A stretch of 46,135 bases of DNA from Gracilaria caudata (lineage: Eukaryota; Rhodophyta; Florideophyceae; Gracilariales; Gracilariaceae): contig JASCIV010000105.1 in assembly GCA_030374735.1 (NCBI GenBank), positions 1-46,135 of the forward strand, given 5' to 3'. The position numbers and the translations under genes were made by a program. Of the stretch, positions 8,772 through 18,688 are shown piece by piece; positions within the stretch are counted from its first letter, which is position 1; the number at the start of each line of letters is the position of its first letter. The notes under the pieces were generated by a model. That model was given only the letters and a program-made list of their open reading frames with translations, was not told the DNA's origin and ran no database searches.

Positions 8772-11700
8772 CTAAACATAGAGAGAGGCATGAAAGGGAA
8801 TCCCCCGTTTCAAAGCCTTGGAGCCCGCTTCAATTTTTGCTTCAAGCTCGGTGTTACCGATAGACTTGACTGCAGCAACCAGCTGTCGCAGTAGTTCCTC
8901 CAGCCGACGAAGACATCTAATAACACTACCTTCGAATAAATCCGCCAATTCACATATGTTAGAGAAGCTCTGACCCTTACACCAATAGTAGGCTATCCTC
9001 ATCGCATTTGGGTTGAATGATTCCACAAACACATCCACGTCAAGGGGAATGTTGCTCTCCTTTGTCACCGTCCCGACTCGTGTTGCAACTGCTTTCAGAG
9101 ATTCAAACGCGGCTTGCAGCTCTTTCTCAAGTTTCAGGTTCTCGTTGATCTTACCTTCGTCCAAAACAAAACATGAGCAAACTGCAACAAGTACTGCGGG
9201 GTCCATGTTGTTTAGAGATCCCCCCAACAACAGTTCAGTCAAAACCAGTTCGTTTGCGGTGTTTATCTCGCACGCAACCCGACCTTTGACCTCAACAACA
9301 TCTTCGTTATTGATGAATCCAAGCCGTCTCAAGACGCGTTTCATTCGTTTCAGTTCGTCCTTTAGTATTATTCCCTTCGCAACTTTCAGTTGATGTTTCA
9401 CAGCTTTGATCTCATCGTTCTTTTGCTGCCGTTTTATCCATTGTCTGTGAAGGAACTTGAACTTGGGGCTCTTCGTGACAGGTGACGCAATCATAGCTTC
9501 TTCAAGGGCTTCAACTTTCTTCAAAAGAATGGCCAGGCTTTCATCAGCAATTCCTAGGTCGCTAAAAGGATCTAGCATTGGAATGTTATCTGGATATCTC
9601 CGTAGAGCTTCGCTCACTGATCTTCCGACTGTAGCCCGATTTTCGATGGGACGAAGATCCTCAGGTTTGACGACGCGAATGGCAGAAAGTCCATCGATGT
9701 CTTTTAGCGAGAAACTGCATACGATCCATTCCTCTTTTTCCAGCTTTTGGCCGTCTTGTTTCCTTGTCGATGCTGAGTTTGATACGTGTCTATACGGGCG
9801 GGCTCTACCGCCTTTATTGCTACCCGCAACGCAACGCACGAGCACTTGGACCTTGTACCTTTCATCCTCCGGTTTCTTCGCAACACCTGTTGCGTGTCGA
9901 ATGCAATCAACAATGGCACCCCAGCCAAAGTCATTGTTTGCTTTAGCTTCACGTATCCTTACAACGCGCCCTGCCTGAAGGAATGGCAAAATATACGAGG
10001 GCTTATGAATAGCATCCCTCACTTCTTTCCTCAAATTCTCGGAGACGTCACGTATCTTGAAGTAAGATCTGACTTCGTGCTCTTCTACTCCAATATCCCA
10101 ACCGCCAAGCGGAATAGAGTCCCTTTCGGCTTCCAGTTCTTTCAGTTTCTTCTCGTTATCAGGCAGAGCCCTGTCTGCTTGAAACTGGGCAAGAGATCTG
10201 GCGATGACATATTCTGGATCGGCTTCTTCGGCCCGCAAGAGATTGATGAGCATATTATACCCGAGTTTGAAAGTCGATTTGAGCGGCTCTGCCGAACCAC
10301 TCATTATCCGTTTCGCTGTCGCTGGTTCAAGTTTTTCGTCAGACATAAGAATAGCAACTCCTCGCTTATCAAGACCACGTCGACCTGCTCGGCCACTCAT
10401 TTGAACATACTCGCCACCCGCAAGTAGTCTGAATTGCGAGCCGTCAAACTTTCTGATACTTGTGAAAACCACGGTCTTTGCTGGCATGTTCAGTCCCATT
10501 GCAAATGTTTCGGTAGCAAAGAGGCATTTCAAAAGCCCCTCTTGGAAAAGAAGCTCTATCACTTCTTTTATTATCGGCAGTAGTCCAGAATGATGAATTC
10601 CTATCCCGTTTTCTAACAACGGGAAAATAGCGGTGATCTGTGGGAGAGTTTGGTCTTCCTCATTCAAGGAAGCCACTGCGTTCTCAAAAACTTGAGCTAT
10701 GTTCGCTCGATCGTCATCATTGCTGAAACTCAGCTTAGCCATCTGCATAGCCATGGCTTCGCAATCCTTTCTTGAAAACGAGAACACAATTACGGGTTCA
10801 AAATGCCTGTCCATAATCTCTTTAACAACCCTGAAGCAGTCGGTCTTTCCTGGTGCCTCGGACTTGCGCTTCCTTCGCTTGTCCTTCCGTAGACCAATTG
10901 ACGATTCCTTTTCCTTTTCTTTAGTAGATTCCAACTCTCTCATTGCCGCTTCGAAAGCATCCATTTGAAACTGTCCTTTTGCATCGACAACACGATGCAA
11001 CCCTTTTCCCCCAGACGGATGAATGTAGTGCTCGAGTGGAACTGGTCTGGTGTCAGTATAAATGGTGTGACAAGGTTGATTCTTCAAATGAGCTATCCAC
11101 TCCGAAAACTCTCTTGCGTTCGGAATCGTAGCACTTAAGAAAACAAATCGAACATTTTGCGGAACAAGAATGATAGTTTCTTCCCAAACAACGCCACGTT
11201 CTTTATCCCGCATGTAATGAACTTCATCAAATATCACCCAGGATACTTCTCGCACCACCTCACTACCCCTGTAGAGCATACTTCTTAAAATCTCCGTCGT
11301 CATTACCAGACAGGATGCGTTCTTATTAATTGTGACATCTCCAGTCATAAGGCCAACATCTTGGAACTCACTCTCAAGCTCCCGATACTTCTGATTGCTC
11401 AGGGCTTTGATCGGGGAAGTGTATATAACTCTTTGTTTATCCCGTAAAGCAATAGCTATGGCGTACTCAGCTACCACTGTCTTACCAGCACTAGTATGTG
11501 CAGCCACAAGCACACTTTCGTTCCGTTCAAGGCACTTTACGCTCTCCCTTTGGAATGAATCGAGAGAGAAAGAATATTCTTTTGCTGGCTTTTCCGGCAT
11601 TTTAAGAGCCGAAATATCGTAGTCCTCAGAGCTGTCCCCAGGGAGAGAAACATCATGCTTACAGGATGTTTTCAACATGGGAGGAGATTCACCAATCTTG

Positions 11701-11897
11701 TCGGGAACCACAGAAGGTTTGCTTTCGGCAGACTCTACTCGGATTCCAATTGACCGGGGCATCAAAAGTGCTGAAGAAGACTTTGAAAGCGAAGTCGGAT
11801 CTGCTCTCGCCACCTCGCCGCCAAGCCTCGGTTTCTTCGCCGGATGCTCCATTCCATTGGCCGCAAGTCCTTCTACATTTCCTCTCTTGGTCGCCAT
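8772..11897 (-). CDS. MTR4: MTR4-type exosome RNA helicase (Ski2-like)
   Basis: 1041 residues, single exon, ATG at 11897. ATP-dependent 3'-5' RNA helicase that feeds RNAs to the nuclear exosome. Motif I AHTSAGKT (133-140), motif II DEVH (224-227), motif III SAT in FVFLSATIPN and motif VI QMSGRAGRRG are all present. After the helicase core come the ratchet region (STFKLGYNMLINLLRAE), the arch/KOW insertion (about 600-800) and the C-terminal DSHCT region, which keeps the gene full length against yeast Mtr4 (1073). The N-terminal 100 residues are disordered with a basic KKPRLGG stretch, a likely nuclear signal. The arch and nuclear signal favour MTR4 over cytosolic SKI2. Confidence 0.93.
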   Translation of the reverse strand: MATKRGNVEGLAANGMEHPAKKPRLGGEVARADPTSLSKSSSALLMPRSIGIRVESAESKPSVVPDKIGESPPMLKTSCKHDVSLPGDSSEDYDISALKMPEKPAKEYSFSLDSFQRESVKCLERNESVLVAAHTSAGKTVVAEYAIAIALRDKQRVIYTSPIKALSNQKYRELESEFQDVGLMTGDVTINKNASCLVMTTEILRSMLYRGSEVVREVSWVIFDEVHYMRDKERGVVWEETIILVPQNVRFVFLSATIPNAREFSEWIAHLKNQPCHTIYTDTRPVPLEHYIHPSGGKGLHRVVDAKGQFQMDAFEAAMRELESTKEKEKESSIGLRKDKRRKRKSEAPGKTDCFRVVKEIMDRHFEPVIVFSFSRKDCEAMAMQMAKLSFSNDDDRANIAQVFENAVASLNEEDQTLPQITAIFPLLENGIGIHHSGLLPIIKEVIELLFQEGLLKCLFATETFAMGLNMPAKTVVFTSIRKFDGSQFRLLAGGEYVQMSGRAGRRGLDKRGVAILMSDEKLEPATAKRIMSGSAEPLKSTFKLGYNMLINLLRAEEADPEYVIARSLAQFQADRALPDNEKKLKELEAERDSIPLGGWDIGVEEHEVRSYFKIRDVSENLRKEVRDAIHKPSYILPFLQAGRVVRIREAKANNDFGWGAIVDCIRHATGVAKKPEDERYKVQVLVRCVAGSNKGGRARPYRHVSNSASTRKQDGQKLEKEEWIVCSFSLKDIDGLSAIRVVKPEDLRPIENRATVGRSVSEALRRYPDNIPMLDPFSDLGIADESLAILLKKVEALEEAMIASPVTKSPKFKFLHRQWIKRQQKNDEIKAVKHQLKVAKGIILKDELKRMKRVLRRLGFINNEDVVEVKGRVACEINTANELVLTELLLGGSLNNMDPAVLVAVCSCFVLDEGKINENLKLEKELQAAFESLKAVATRVGTVTKESNIPLDVDVFVESFNPNAMRIAYYWCKGQSFSNICELADLFEGSVIRCLRRLEELLRQLVAAVKSIGNTELEAKIEAGSKALKRGIPFHASLYV

Positions 11898-12649
11898 GGG
11901 TTTTGCTGCAGATGAAGGAATTCTAATCGATATCGAGCCGAAAATGTTGGTGTTATTTGTCTAGCACTTATAGTTTGAAATGGCTGTCAGTAACTCAGTT
12001 ATCATAGACCCCAAGACGGAATTGACGATATGACTTCATCAAAAAGCTAAGCAAGCGACGAAGAGGGAATCAAAAGCAATATGTAGGAGCTTCGCACGGT
12101 GGGAATCGACACGCGTGGCAGACTTCTATGAAGCTGGAGAGCTCGTGTGGGAACTGGCCGTGGTTACAGACAAAGAGTTGCTTCTCAAGTTAACAAAACG
12201 TTGCAGTCAGCGTCACAAGATGGAACGAATATTGGTCGACACAGTGGTAATGGAAGTGACCCTTTTGCAATGACGGTAACAAGCAAGCTTCAGGGTCTTT
12301 GACGCTCGGCGCGCGTAGTCCGATTGGATCAGCATTGTCGACGCTCCGCACATGATGGCGATCCATATTTGCTGTTACGCTCGAGAAATAGATCTGGTGC
12401 GACGGCTCTCCTCTTTTTTTATAAAATAAATTTTAATGGGTAGGCCCGTTCCAGAGTGGGCCTGTGCAGTAATTGACAAGGGGTATCTAATTAATTAGAT
12501 ACAAGGCTTTTAGTTGTCCAACATTAGCAGAGAAGCAATCAATTGTCCGCTCGCGGGGAATCGCATCTCCTCTTCCCAGAACCACCCACTCTGCGATCAC
12601 CCTCCGCAGCTGCGATAGCCTCGGTGCTCGTCTGTTGTCAAATTCGGCG
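11898..12649. promoter_or_regulatory. divergent promoter, MTR4 / NDUFA13
   Basis: About 750 bp. It includes an AT-rich TATAAAATAAA run starting at 12420, 230 bp before the NDUFA13 ATG, and a perfect 20-bp palindrome at 12483-12502. A stop-free plus-strand stretch (12034-12273, 79 codons, no ATG at its start) encodes a helix-like sequence (VADFYEAGELVWELAVVTDK) that could be an exon, but no splice partner was found. Confidence 0.45.
12483..12502. repeat. perfect 20-bp palindrome
   Basis: GTATCTAATT followed directly by its reverse complement AATTAGATAC. No spacer and no mismatch. It lies 148 bp upstream of the NDUFA13 start codon. Confidence 0.8.
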
Positions 12650-13299
12650 ATGGCGCAAACCACCGGTCTGACTGGACCTCCCCAGCCACCTCCACGGACT
12701 GTGCGACAAGAGGTTGCTCCAAAGGGGGGATATGCTCGCATTAACGTTGCGCGAAATGTTCCGAAGACCATTGGAACCGGAGCCGGTCCGCTGTTGTTGG
12801 GTACTGCGTTCATAATGGGCTATGGAATGTATCGCCTCGGGTCCTTCAACGTAAAAAGAAGGTGCGTGCTTCTACGTCGGTTTGAAAATTGTAGACCAAA
12901 ACGCGCTTTCGTACTCACCGCAAGGCCCCGGGTTTTATTCGCAATGCTTTTTTGTTTTTAGGGAGTTGCGACTAGAGAAAAAGAACATCCGATTAGCCAT
13001 CATTCCATTTCTTCAAGCTGAAGAAGATGCTCGTTTTGTAGCAAAGGTATGTTCCACAGTAGTTACCATTTTCCTTGCGTTGTTACTACCGAGGTTGATA
13101 TGCTTTTTGCAAATATCTAACAACCAGTCTGACTGTTATATTGCTTGCAAACGATATTAAACGACAGAGAGAGGAATACAACAACTGGGAGGCTTCTATT
13201 ATGCAAGATGTTCCAGACTGGAAGGTTGGTGAAAATGTATATCAAACTAGAAAGTTCATGCCGCCGGTTGGAGGAGAGCCTCCGTTTACTCACAACTAA
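12650..13299 (+). CDS. NDUFA13: NADH dehydrogenase complex I subunit NDUFA13 / GRIM-19 (spliced)
   Basis: Three exons, 12650-12861, 12962-13046 and 13168-13299, giving 142 residues (human 144). It is an accessory subunit of mitochondrial complex I with one membrane span. Exon 1 carries the proline-rich N-terminus and the span (GPLLLGTAFIMGYGMYRLG). Exon 2 reads RELRLEKKNIRLAIIPFLQAEEDARF. Exon 3 reads EASIMQDVPDWKVGENVY, matching the conserved MKDVPDWKVGESV of the family. Intron 1 (100 nt, GTGCGT...TTTTTAG) is phase 2; intron 2 (121 nt, GTATGT...CGACAG) is phase 0. The second acceptor was chosen because it makes the spacing between LQAE and DVPDWKVG equal to the human protein; an earlier AG at 13126-13127 leads to a stop. 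Confidence 0.9.
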
Positions 13300-13656
13300 A
13301 ATTATCTTGAGTGCACGAGTCACGAGTAAAGCTTTAGAGCCCTAGTCTCAACGAGAATGCAAACATAAGGCTCTCGGTTTTTCTCGCGATCGGAAGGTCA
13401 GACTTAACCTGCAGTCTTGCATGGAAGAATAGCCAAATTCAAAAATAGTCCAATTTGGTCGTCTTCTGTAGGCTCTATCTGTTCACAGACTCAGCTGTTT
13501 GCCCTTGGTAGGAATCATCGCTACTGCCATAGATCCTATACTTGCTCTCGCAATCTGGAGAACAATGTCGAGGTCCGCCTCTTGATTCTCATTCAGTAAG
13601 ACAGGAGTCAGTACCAAGAAGGGGAGAAACATTTTTCGTGCAGAGAATCATGAACA
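13300..13656. other. intergenic, NDUFA13 to FAD monooxygenase-like gene
   Basis: 357 bp between two same-strand genes. It should hold the NDUFA13 3' end and the next promoter. No gene seen. An out-of-frame ATG at 13650 lies 7 bp before the chosen downstream start and would open a short overlapping frame. Confidence 0.4.
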
Positions 13657-14901
13657 ATGAACAAAGTCATTGCCGCAGCATCCGCAGCAACCAAAGTTCC
13701 CGTTCTGATTGTAGGTGGCGGTCTTGGAGGCTTCACAGCTGCTCTATCCTTACACAGAGCGGGAATTCAGAATAACATCATTATGCCCATGCAGAACTTC
13801 ACACAGAAAGCAAGAACTGGGGTGTTCCTCGCAGGCTCGGCTGTGAGAATTCTCGATCGGTTAGGACTGGGATCGCAGTATCGTGCCCTTGGAACGCCTA
13901 TGTATCGAATTGAAGTAGAAGATATCAAAGGAAAGCAGATCATAGGCTTCCAACTAGATGACATTGGAACCGAAGTTTGGACAGTCCCACGAGAATACAT
14001 GCAGCAGCTTCTTCTCGAATCTATCCCCCCTGAGTCTGTATCCTTTAACACCAAATTTCGGTCTCTTCAAGTGCAAACGGCTGGTGTTAAAGTGAAAATT
14101 CTGGACCTCAACAAAGGGAATAATGCGTCAAGGGAGGGACAGCAGTCTTTTATAGATACAAGGTTCGTCATTGGTGCAGATGGCCTGAACTCAGCTGTAC
14201 GAATGTGCATGTCTCGTCCCGTCATGACAGCTCCGTCGGGGACATTCTCATGGCAGGCTGTCGTTCGAAATCGCAACATGGATGACTTCCCGTTGCACAC
14301 AGGGAAGGAAATCTGGGACCAAAACCTCCGATTTGGATTTGCCAGGATGACACCAACAGAGGTTGTATGGTGGGCAATTGTTTCGAATCTCAACGAAATC
14401 ATTCTTCGACCTTTCACCCCGCATCTGATGCGATTATTTCATGGATTCCCGAACGCGGTCATGGAGCTCATCGATTCTATCGATTCGGACAGAGACATTC
14501 GTCGTTCAGAGATGAAGAAAGTGTGGCCTGAAGAATTCCCATGGGTGGATAACAAATCTTCCCGAATTGCTCTGGTCGGAGATGCAGGGCGACCCAGAAA
14601 TATTGGAAACTTCCACACGAGTACAACCCTCTCTATTGAAGACAGCTATATTTTGGCGAATTACCTTGCTGACCAGAACGAAAGAGGTATGCTGACTGTT
14701 GGTCCAAACTTAGAACGTTACGCGCTCAACAGAGACGAACGCAAAGCTATCATAGACCAGTTCTCAACTCGTTACAACATACTATCCTTTTCGAAATCTC
14801 TTCTTCGAAGGTACATAACTAAGCAATTGCTCCACATATCCGTTGAGCAACTCGCACTAGGTGGAATGCCATTGACGGTTCCGGGTGATTCGATAAGTTA
14901 A
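13657..14901 (+). CDS. FAD-dependent monooxygenase-like protein (group A fold, atypical)
   Basis: 414 residues, single exon. The N-terminal VLIVGGGLGGFTAALSLHRAG (dinucleotide-binding GxGxxG at 20-25), the TVPREYMQQLL segment around R112, and GADGLNSAVR (173-182) are the hallmarks of PHBH-fold flavin monooxygenases such as salicylate hydroxylase, zeaxanthin epoxidase and UbiH-type enzymes. Two expected features are altered. The acidic residue ending the second beta-strand, which binds FAD ribose, is not apparent (IIMPMQNF). The GDA motif (308-310) is followed by GRPRNIGNFHTSTTLSIEDS rather than the usual AHPMxPxxGQGxxxAxED. It may bind flavin differently or have drifted in function. Substrate unknown. 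No clear plastid transit peptide. It converges with SMC1, with 61 bp between stops. Confidence 0.75.
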   Translation: MNKVIAAASAATKVPVLIVGGGLGGFTAALSLHRAGIQNNIIMPMQNFTQKARTGVFLAGSAVRILDRLGLGSQYRALGTPMYRIEVEDIKGKQIIGFQLDDIGTEVWTVPREYMQQLLLESIPPESVSFNTKFRSLQVQTAGVKVKILDLNKGNNASREGQQSFIDTRFVIGADGLNSAVRMCMSRPVMTAPSGTFSWQAVVRNRNMDDFPLHTGKEIWDQNLRFGFARMTPTEVVWWAIVSNLNEIILRPFTPHLMRLFHGFPNAVMELIDSIDSDRDIRRSEMKKVWPEEFPWVDNKSSRIALVGDAGRPRNIGNFHTSTTLSIEDSYILANYLADQNERGMLTVGPNLERYALNRDERKAIIDQFSTRYNILSFSKSLLRRYITKQLLHISVEQLALGGMPLTVPGDSIS

Positions 14902-14962
14902 CGTTTGCCTGATAATCCCTATGAAACCACACAAGGCAGACGGCAATTTGGGCATGCGCTAC

Positions 14963-17900
14963 CTAATGAGCTCCAACTGGTGTTGATGACGGCTCATCGA
15001 ATTCCGTGAGGTCAAGAGTAAGAAGACGAGATGACTGTAACATCATATCTCTATATATACCAACTAATGCATCAGCACGTTCATAAAAAGAATCCTTCAA
15101 ACTGATAACGATCGTTTGGAGGTCCGGCGCGCGCGATCGGACATAAGAAGAGACCCGCCCAACATTCAAATTGTCCAGAGCTGCATCAATTTCATCTAGG
15201 ACAAAGAATGGGCTTGGACGAAAGTCGTGGATTGCGAAAAGAAGGGCAAGAGCGGCTACTGTTCGTTCTCCACCACTCAGTTGATCCATATCCCGAAAGC
15301 GCTTAGTGGGCGGCATTGCATTGAATTTGATGCCACCAAGATACGGCTCATCCTGTTGCTCCAGGTAAAGACTTGCTGTTCCGCCCATGGGATAAGCAGT
15401 GCTCCTTGTTAGTTGCTTGTAAACTTCATCAATCTTGTTCGCTACGTGGCTAAAGCAACCACCAAACCGGTCTTGTCTCTTCTGCTTAACGTTTTCGAAC
15501 CTTTGTGCTGCTTTGCGAACTCTCTCTCGAGCTTGTTCTGCCTCTCGATCGATTTCTGCAAGCTTCTCGTTCACATCTGACATATGTTCATTGGCTTTCA
15601 TATTTGGGGCCAGACCATCCAGCTGGTGCTCCATGGCCCGAATTTTCTCAGCATATGAATCAAGCATCTCCTTCTGCTTGTCTACCGTAGCCGCTGCTCG
15701 ATGACGACGTGAAAGGCTTGAGTAGTCAATTTTGATGTTTATATCAACAGTTACTTGATTCCCGTCGTTGTCAGTTTCCATCGGAGTCTCCATAGGGGTG
15801 TCACCGTCCTCATCTTTTTCAACTTCTTCCATTTCAGAATCGTCATCGCTGGCCTGATCCCTGGTAGGAATTCTCACCTGCCCAACTTTGGCGTTGGTCA
15901 ACAGTTTCAATCTTTGGTTTTGAAGTTGTTCCATTCTAGACCGTTTGAGCATAAGTTCCTTTTCGGTTTCCGCAACACCTTCGGTCTCTTTTCGATATTC
16001 CTGTCGTTTTTCTGTTATCAGCTCTGATGTGCTCGCCTTCTGTTGAATAATATCTTCAATTTCTTTTTGCATTTGTTCGAGCCGGCTTTCAAACTCACTT
16101 CTCTTGCTCCCAAGACTCGAAAGGTTCTCTTCGACATTGGCTAGCCTTGCTCTTTGACTGTCAATCTTCCGCTGTACGCGAATCAAAGACGACTTGTCCT
16201 GTCGACCAGTCTGGAACTTCAGAGAACTTTGTAGCCCAGACTCCTTTGTTCGTAGTTCAACTACTCGTCCTCTTAGCTTCTGGGATTTCTGCACAAACTG
16301 TTCCTCAAATTGCTGCACTGATTCGACGTTGTGACGCAAAGCAAAGTCGCCGAACAGCTCATTCTCTAAACCATGCAGCTGATCTTCAACAGACTTGACC
16401 TTTTCAGCGGCACTATTGCTCTCAGAGACAGCCTTTTGAATCTGGGGGATCAATGTATCTAATTCACTTGTTGCTTGTTCCACATCCTTTTGAAGAGACT
16501 TGGCACGGCTGAGGGCATCTCTTCGGTCCTGTCGGGACATGTGCAACCGCCTATTCAAATCATCAATCGTCTCTGCTAGCGTTGCGGCTCTCTGTCGTTC
16601 CGAATCAGCCGATCCAAGTGCGTCAAGTTCTTGTTGTGCCTGGTTCCGCTTCTCTTTTAGCCTCTCAATCTCTCCCCTGTTCCATTTCCGCGTTGCACTT
16701 GTGTCTCCTCGACCAATACCTCCAGTCATGAAACCTGCTGTGGAAATAAGGGTGCCATCAAGAGTGCATACCTTCACCTTGCGTCTACCGCCATAAGCCA
16801 AACGACGAGCTTCGTCTAGGGTATCGCAAATGATTGAATTGCCGGCAGCGTAGAGAACAGCTTTTTCGTATACATCACGGTACTTCACGACATCAAATGT
16901 GAGGCGAACTGTACCCCCAAGGCGACGTAGTGATTCATCCAACGGTTGAGGTCTGATATCGTCAAGGGGAATGAAAGATATGACTCCAACCCTGTTGTCT
17001 TTAAGAAACCGAACACATTCTGCCCCAGTTTGTTTATTGTCAACAACCACGGCGTCCATATGCTTTCCAAAGCTAATGGCCACAGCTTCCCGATATCGCG
17101 CCTGGATTGGCTGACATAAATCAGATAAGCGTCCATGGACTCCAGGATAGAGACTCTTCATTCTCTGCACAGCGTCATTGACAACTTTTTCACGTCCGCT
17201 TTCATGCATATCTGCTTTGGCGTCTCGAAGAGCCTGAGTAGCGTTCATGAATGCCTGTTCGAGCTGTCTTCGAACGGATGAGCGCTCAGCATTTGCTTCA
17301 CCTAAGCGTGCATAGTCACTCTCCAAGGTCCGTACCTCTCGCTCAGTGTCTCTCACTTGTTGAGCAAGCTCCGCCGCCTTATTCTCGTACACACTCACAT
17401 CATTTGCTGCCGTTGAAACTCTTTCACGCAGTAGCTTTTCACGACTTTCGAGAACTTCCTTCTCCTTTGCAAGAGTGGCAGCGTTCCTCTTTCTTGCTTC
17501 CATCTCTTGTTCTAGAGCAGATGTTCTCGCCGCGACGGCCTCCTTCAAAGACCTATACTCTGCCATGCTTTCAGGGGATATGTCAGCTTCCTCTGCTTCC
17601 TTAATCTCCCGCTCCAGATTCGCAATCTCTTCGGTGCATTCCTTGAGCTCTTTCTCAACGGAATCGAGAGATGCAACGCCCTTTTCTAAATCATCACGAA
17701 GCTTAGCCAACATGTTCTCATCACCTTTAATTCGACGGGTTAGCACTGATTTCTCAGTTTGATACTTCACCTCAACGGGGCGTAGCTTCTCTATTTCATC
17801 TGTCAGTCGCTTCTTCTTACGCTCGAGTTTTGCCCTATCCCTCTCAAGCTCCGAAAGCTTTCGTTTTTCAGCCTTCAAAGCGGACTCTTTTTTCGCAGAT

Positions 17901-18688
17901 CGACGCTGTTGGTCCTCGAGTTCATCAGTAATGTCTTTAACGGCTGATTTGAAAGTCTTCAAGTCTGTATCAACGTGGAAAAGTTCGAAAAGCGCCTTTT
18001 CGGTTTTCATATCTTCAATTTGTCTCTGTAGGCGTTTAAAACGTTCGGCTTCTTCCTTCTGTTCTTTACAATGTCTTTTTTCCGCGGCCATACTCTTTCT
18101 CTTCCTCCAGAAATGTGTTACTTCTTCCTCTGCTGCGTCTCGCTCAGTTCGTGCCTCTTGGTACTCGTTCCGAAATTCTGTTGATCCAGAGATTTCCTCA
18201 AACATATTGGTGAGCTCCTTCGGCGATTTTGAAGCAATTCCTTCAACCTCGTTTTGAAAGACAAGAAAGTTTCTCGCTTTCACAAGAACGCCTATCCTCG
18301 CAAGCTCCGCATTGTAGGTTTCAAGATTCACGACTTGGCCGCTGACGCGATACTCACTCGACCCACCAGTTGTAACAGTGCGCATGAACTCCATTTCGTC
18401 TACCTGTTCTCCCTCGTTGTTCTTACGATAGACTAGCTTCACGTAGGCCTTTCGTGTAGCGTGATCGTCTTGAGGGTCTTCAAGGTTGCGATAGACCAAA
18501 TCTCTTAATTGGTTTCCGCGCAGCTGACTTGTACGTACACCGAGAACAAAAGATATTGCATCCATGAGATTACTTTTTCCACTCCCATTGGTACCAATGA
18601 TGGCGGTGAAGCCCTTAAAAGGACCCACCATGACCGTACCACCATAACTCTTGAAGTTGTGGAGTTCAAGACGATCTAGGCGACCCAT
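14963..18688 (-). CDS. SMC1: cohesin subunit SMC1
   Basis: 1241 residues, single exon, full length for the family. One arm of the cohesin ring that holds sister chromatids together. Walker A GTNGSGKS (32-39), the family start LELHNFKSYGG, central hinge (about 510-660, with GVISFIPLD and GGIGRGD), long coiled coils on both sides, ABC signature LSGGE (from 1137) and Walker B FFVLDEIDAALDN (about 1161 on). SMC1 rather than SMC3, because of the LRG-QLRDLVYR and NLEDPQ--H--KAYVKLVY region and the PYLGGIKFNAMPPTKRFRDMDQLSGGE run. An acidic insertion (DDDSEMEEVEKDEDGD) sits in the C-terminal coil. It shares its promoter with NUG1. Confidence 0.95.
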   Translation of the reverse strand: MGRLDRLELHNFKSYGGTVMVGPFKGFTAIIGTNGSGKSNLMDAISFVLGVRTSQLRGNQLRDLVYRNLEDPQDDHATRKAYVKLVYRKNNEGEQVDEMEFMRTVTTGGSSEYRVSGQVVNLETYNAELARIGVLVKARNFLVFQNEVEGIASKSPKELTNMFEEISGSTEFRNEYQEARTERDAAEEEVTHFWRKRKSMAAEKRHCKEQKEEAERFKRLQRQIEDMKTEKALFELFHVDTDLKTFKSAVKDITDELEDQQRRSAKKESALKAEKRKLSELERDRAKLERKKKRLTDEIEKLRPVEVKYQTEKSVLTRRIKGDENMLAKLRDDLEKGVASLDSVEKELKECTEEIANLEREIKEAEEADISPESMAEYRSLKEAVAARTSALEQEMEARKRNAATLAKEKEVLESREKLLRERVSTAANDVSVYENKAAELAQQVRDTEREVRTLESDYARLGEANAERSSVRRQLEQAFMNATQALRDAKADMHESGREKVVNDAVQRMKSLYPGVHGRLSDLCQPIQARYREAVAISFGKHMDAVVVDNKQTGAECVRFLKDNRVGVISFIPLDDIRPQPLDESLRRLGGTVRLTFDVVKYRDVYEKAVLYAAGNSIICDTLDEARRLAYGGRRKVKVCTLDGTLISTAGFMTGGIGRGDTSATRKWNRGEIERLKEKRNQAQQELDALGSADSERQRAATLAETIDDLNRRLHMSRQDRRDALSRAKSLQKDVEQATSELDTLIPQIQKAVSESNSAAEKVKSVEDQLHGLENELFGDFALRHNVESVQQFEEQFVQKSQKLRGRVVELRTKESGLQSSLKFQTGRQDKSSLIRVQRKIDSQRARLANVEENLSSLGSKRSEFESRLEQMQKEIEDIIQQKASTSELITEKRQEYRKETEGVAETEKELMLKRSRMEQLQNQRLKLLTNAKVGQVRIPTRDQASDDDSEMEEVEKDEDGDTPMETPMETDNDGNQVTVDINIKIDYSSLSRRHRAAATVDKQKEMLDSYAEKIRAMEHQLDGLAPNMKANEHMSDVNEKLAEIDREAEQARERVRKAAQRFENVKQKRQDRFGGCFSHVANKIDEVYKQLTRSTAYPMGGTASLYLEQQDEPYLGGIKFNAMPPTKRFRDMDQLSGGERTVAALALLFAIHDFRPSPFFVLDEIDAALDNLNVGRVSSYVRSRAPDLQTIVISLKDSFYERADALVGIYRDMMLQSSRLLTLDLTEFDEPSSTPVGAH

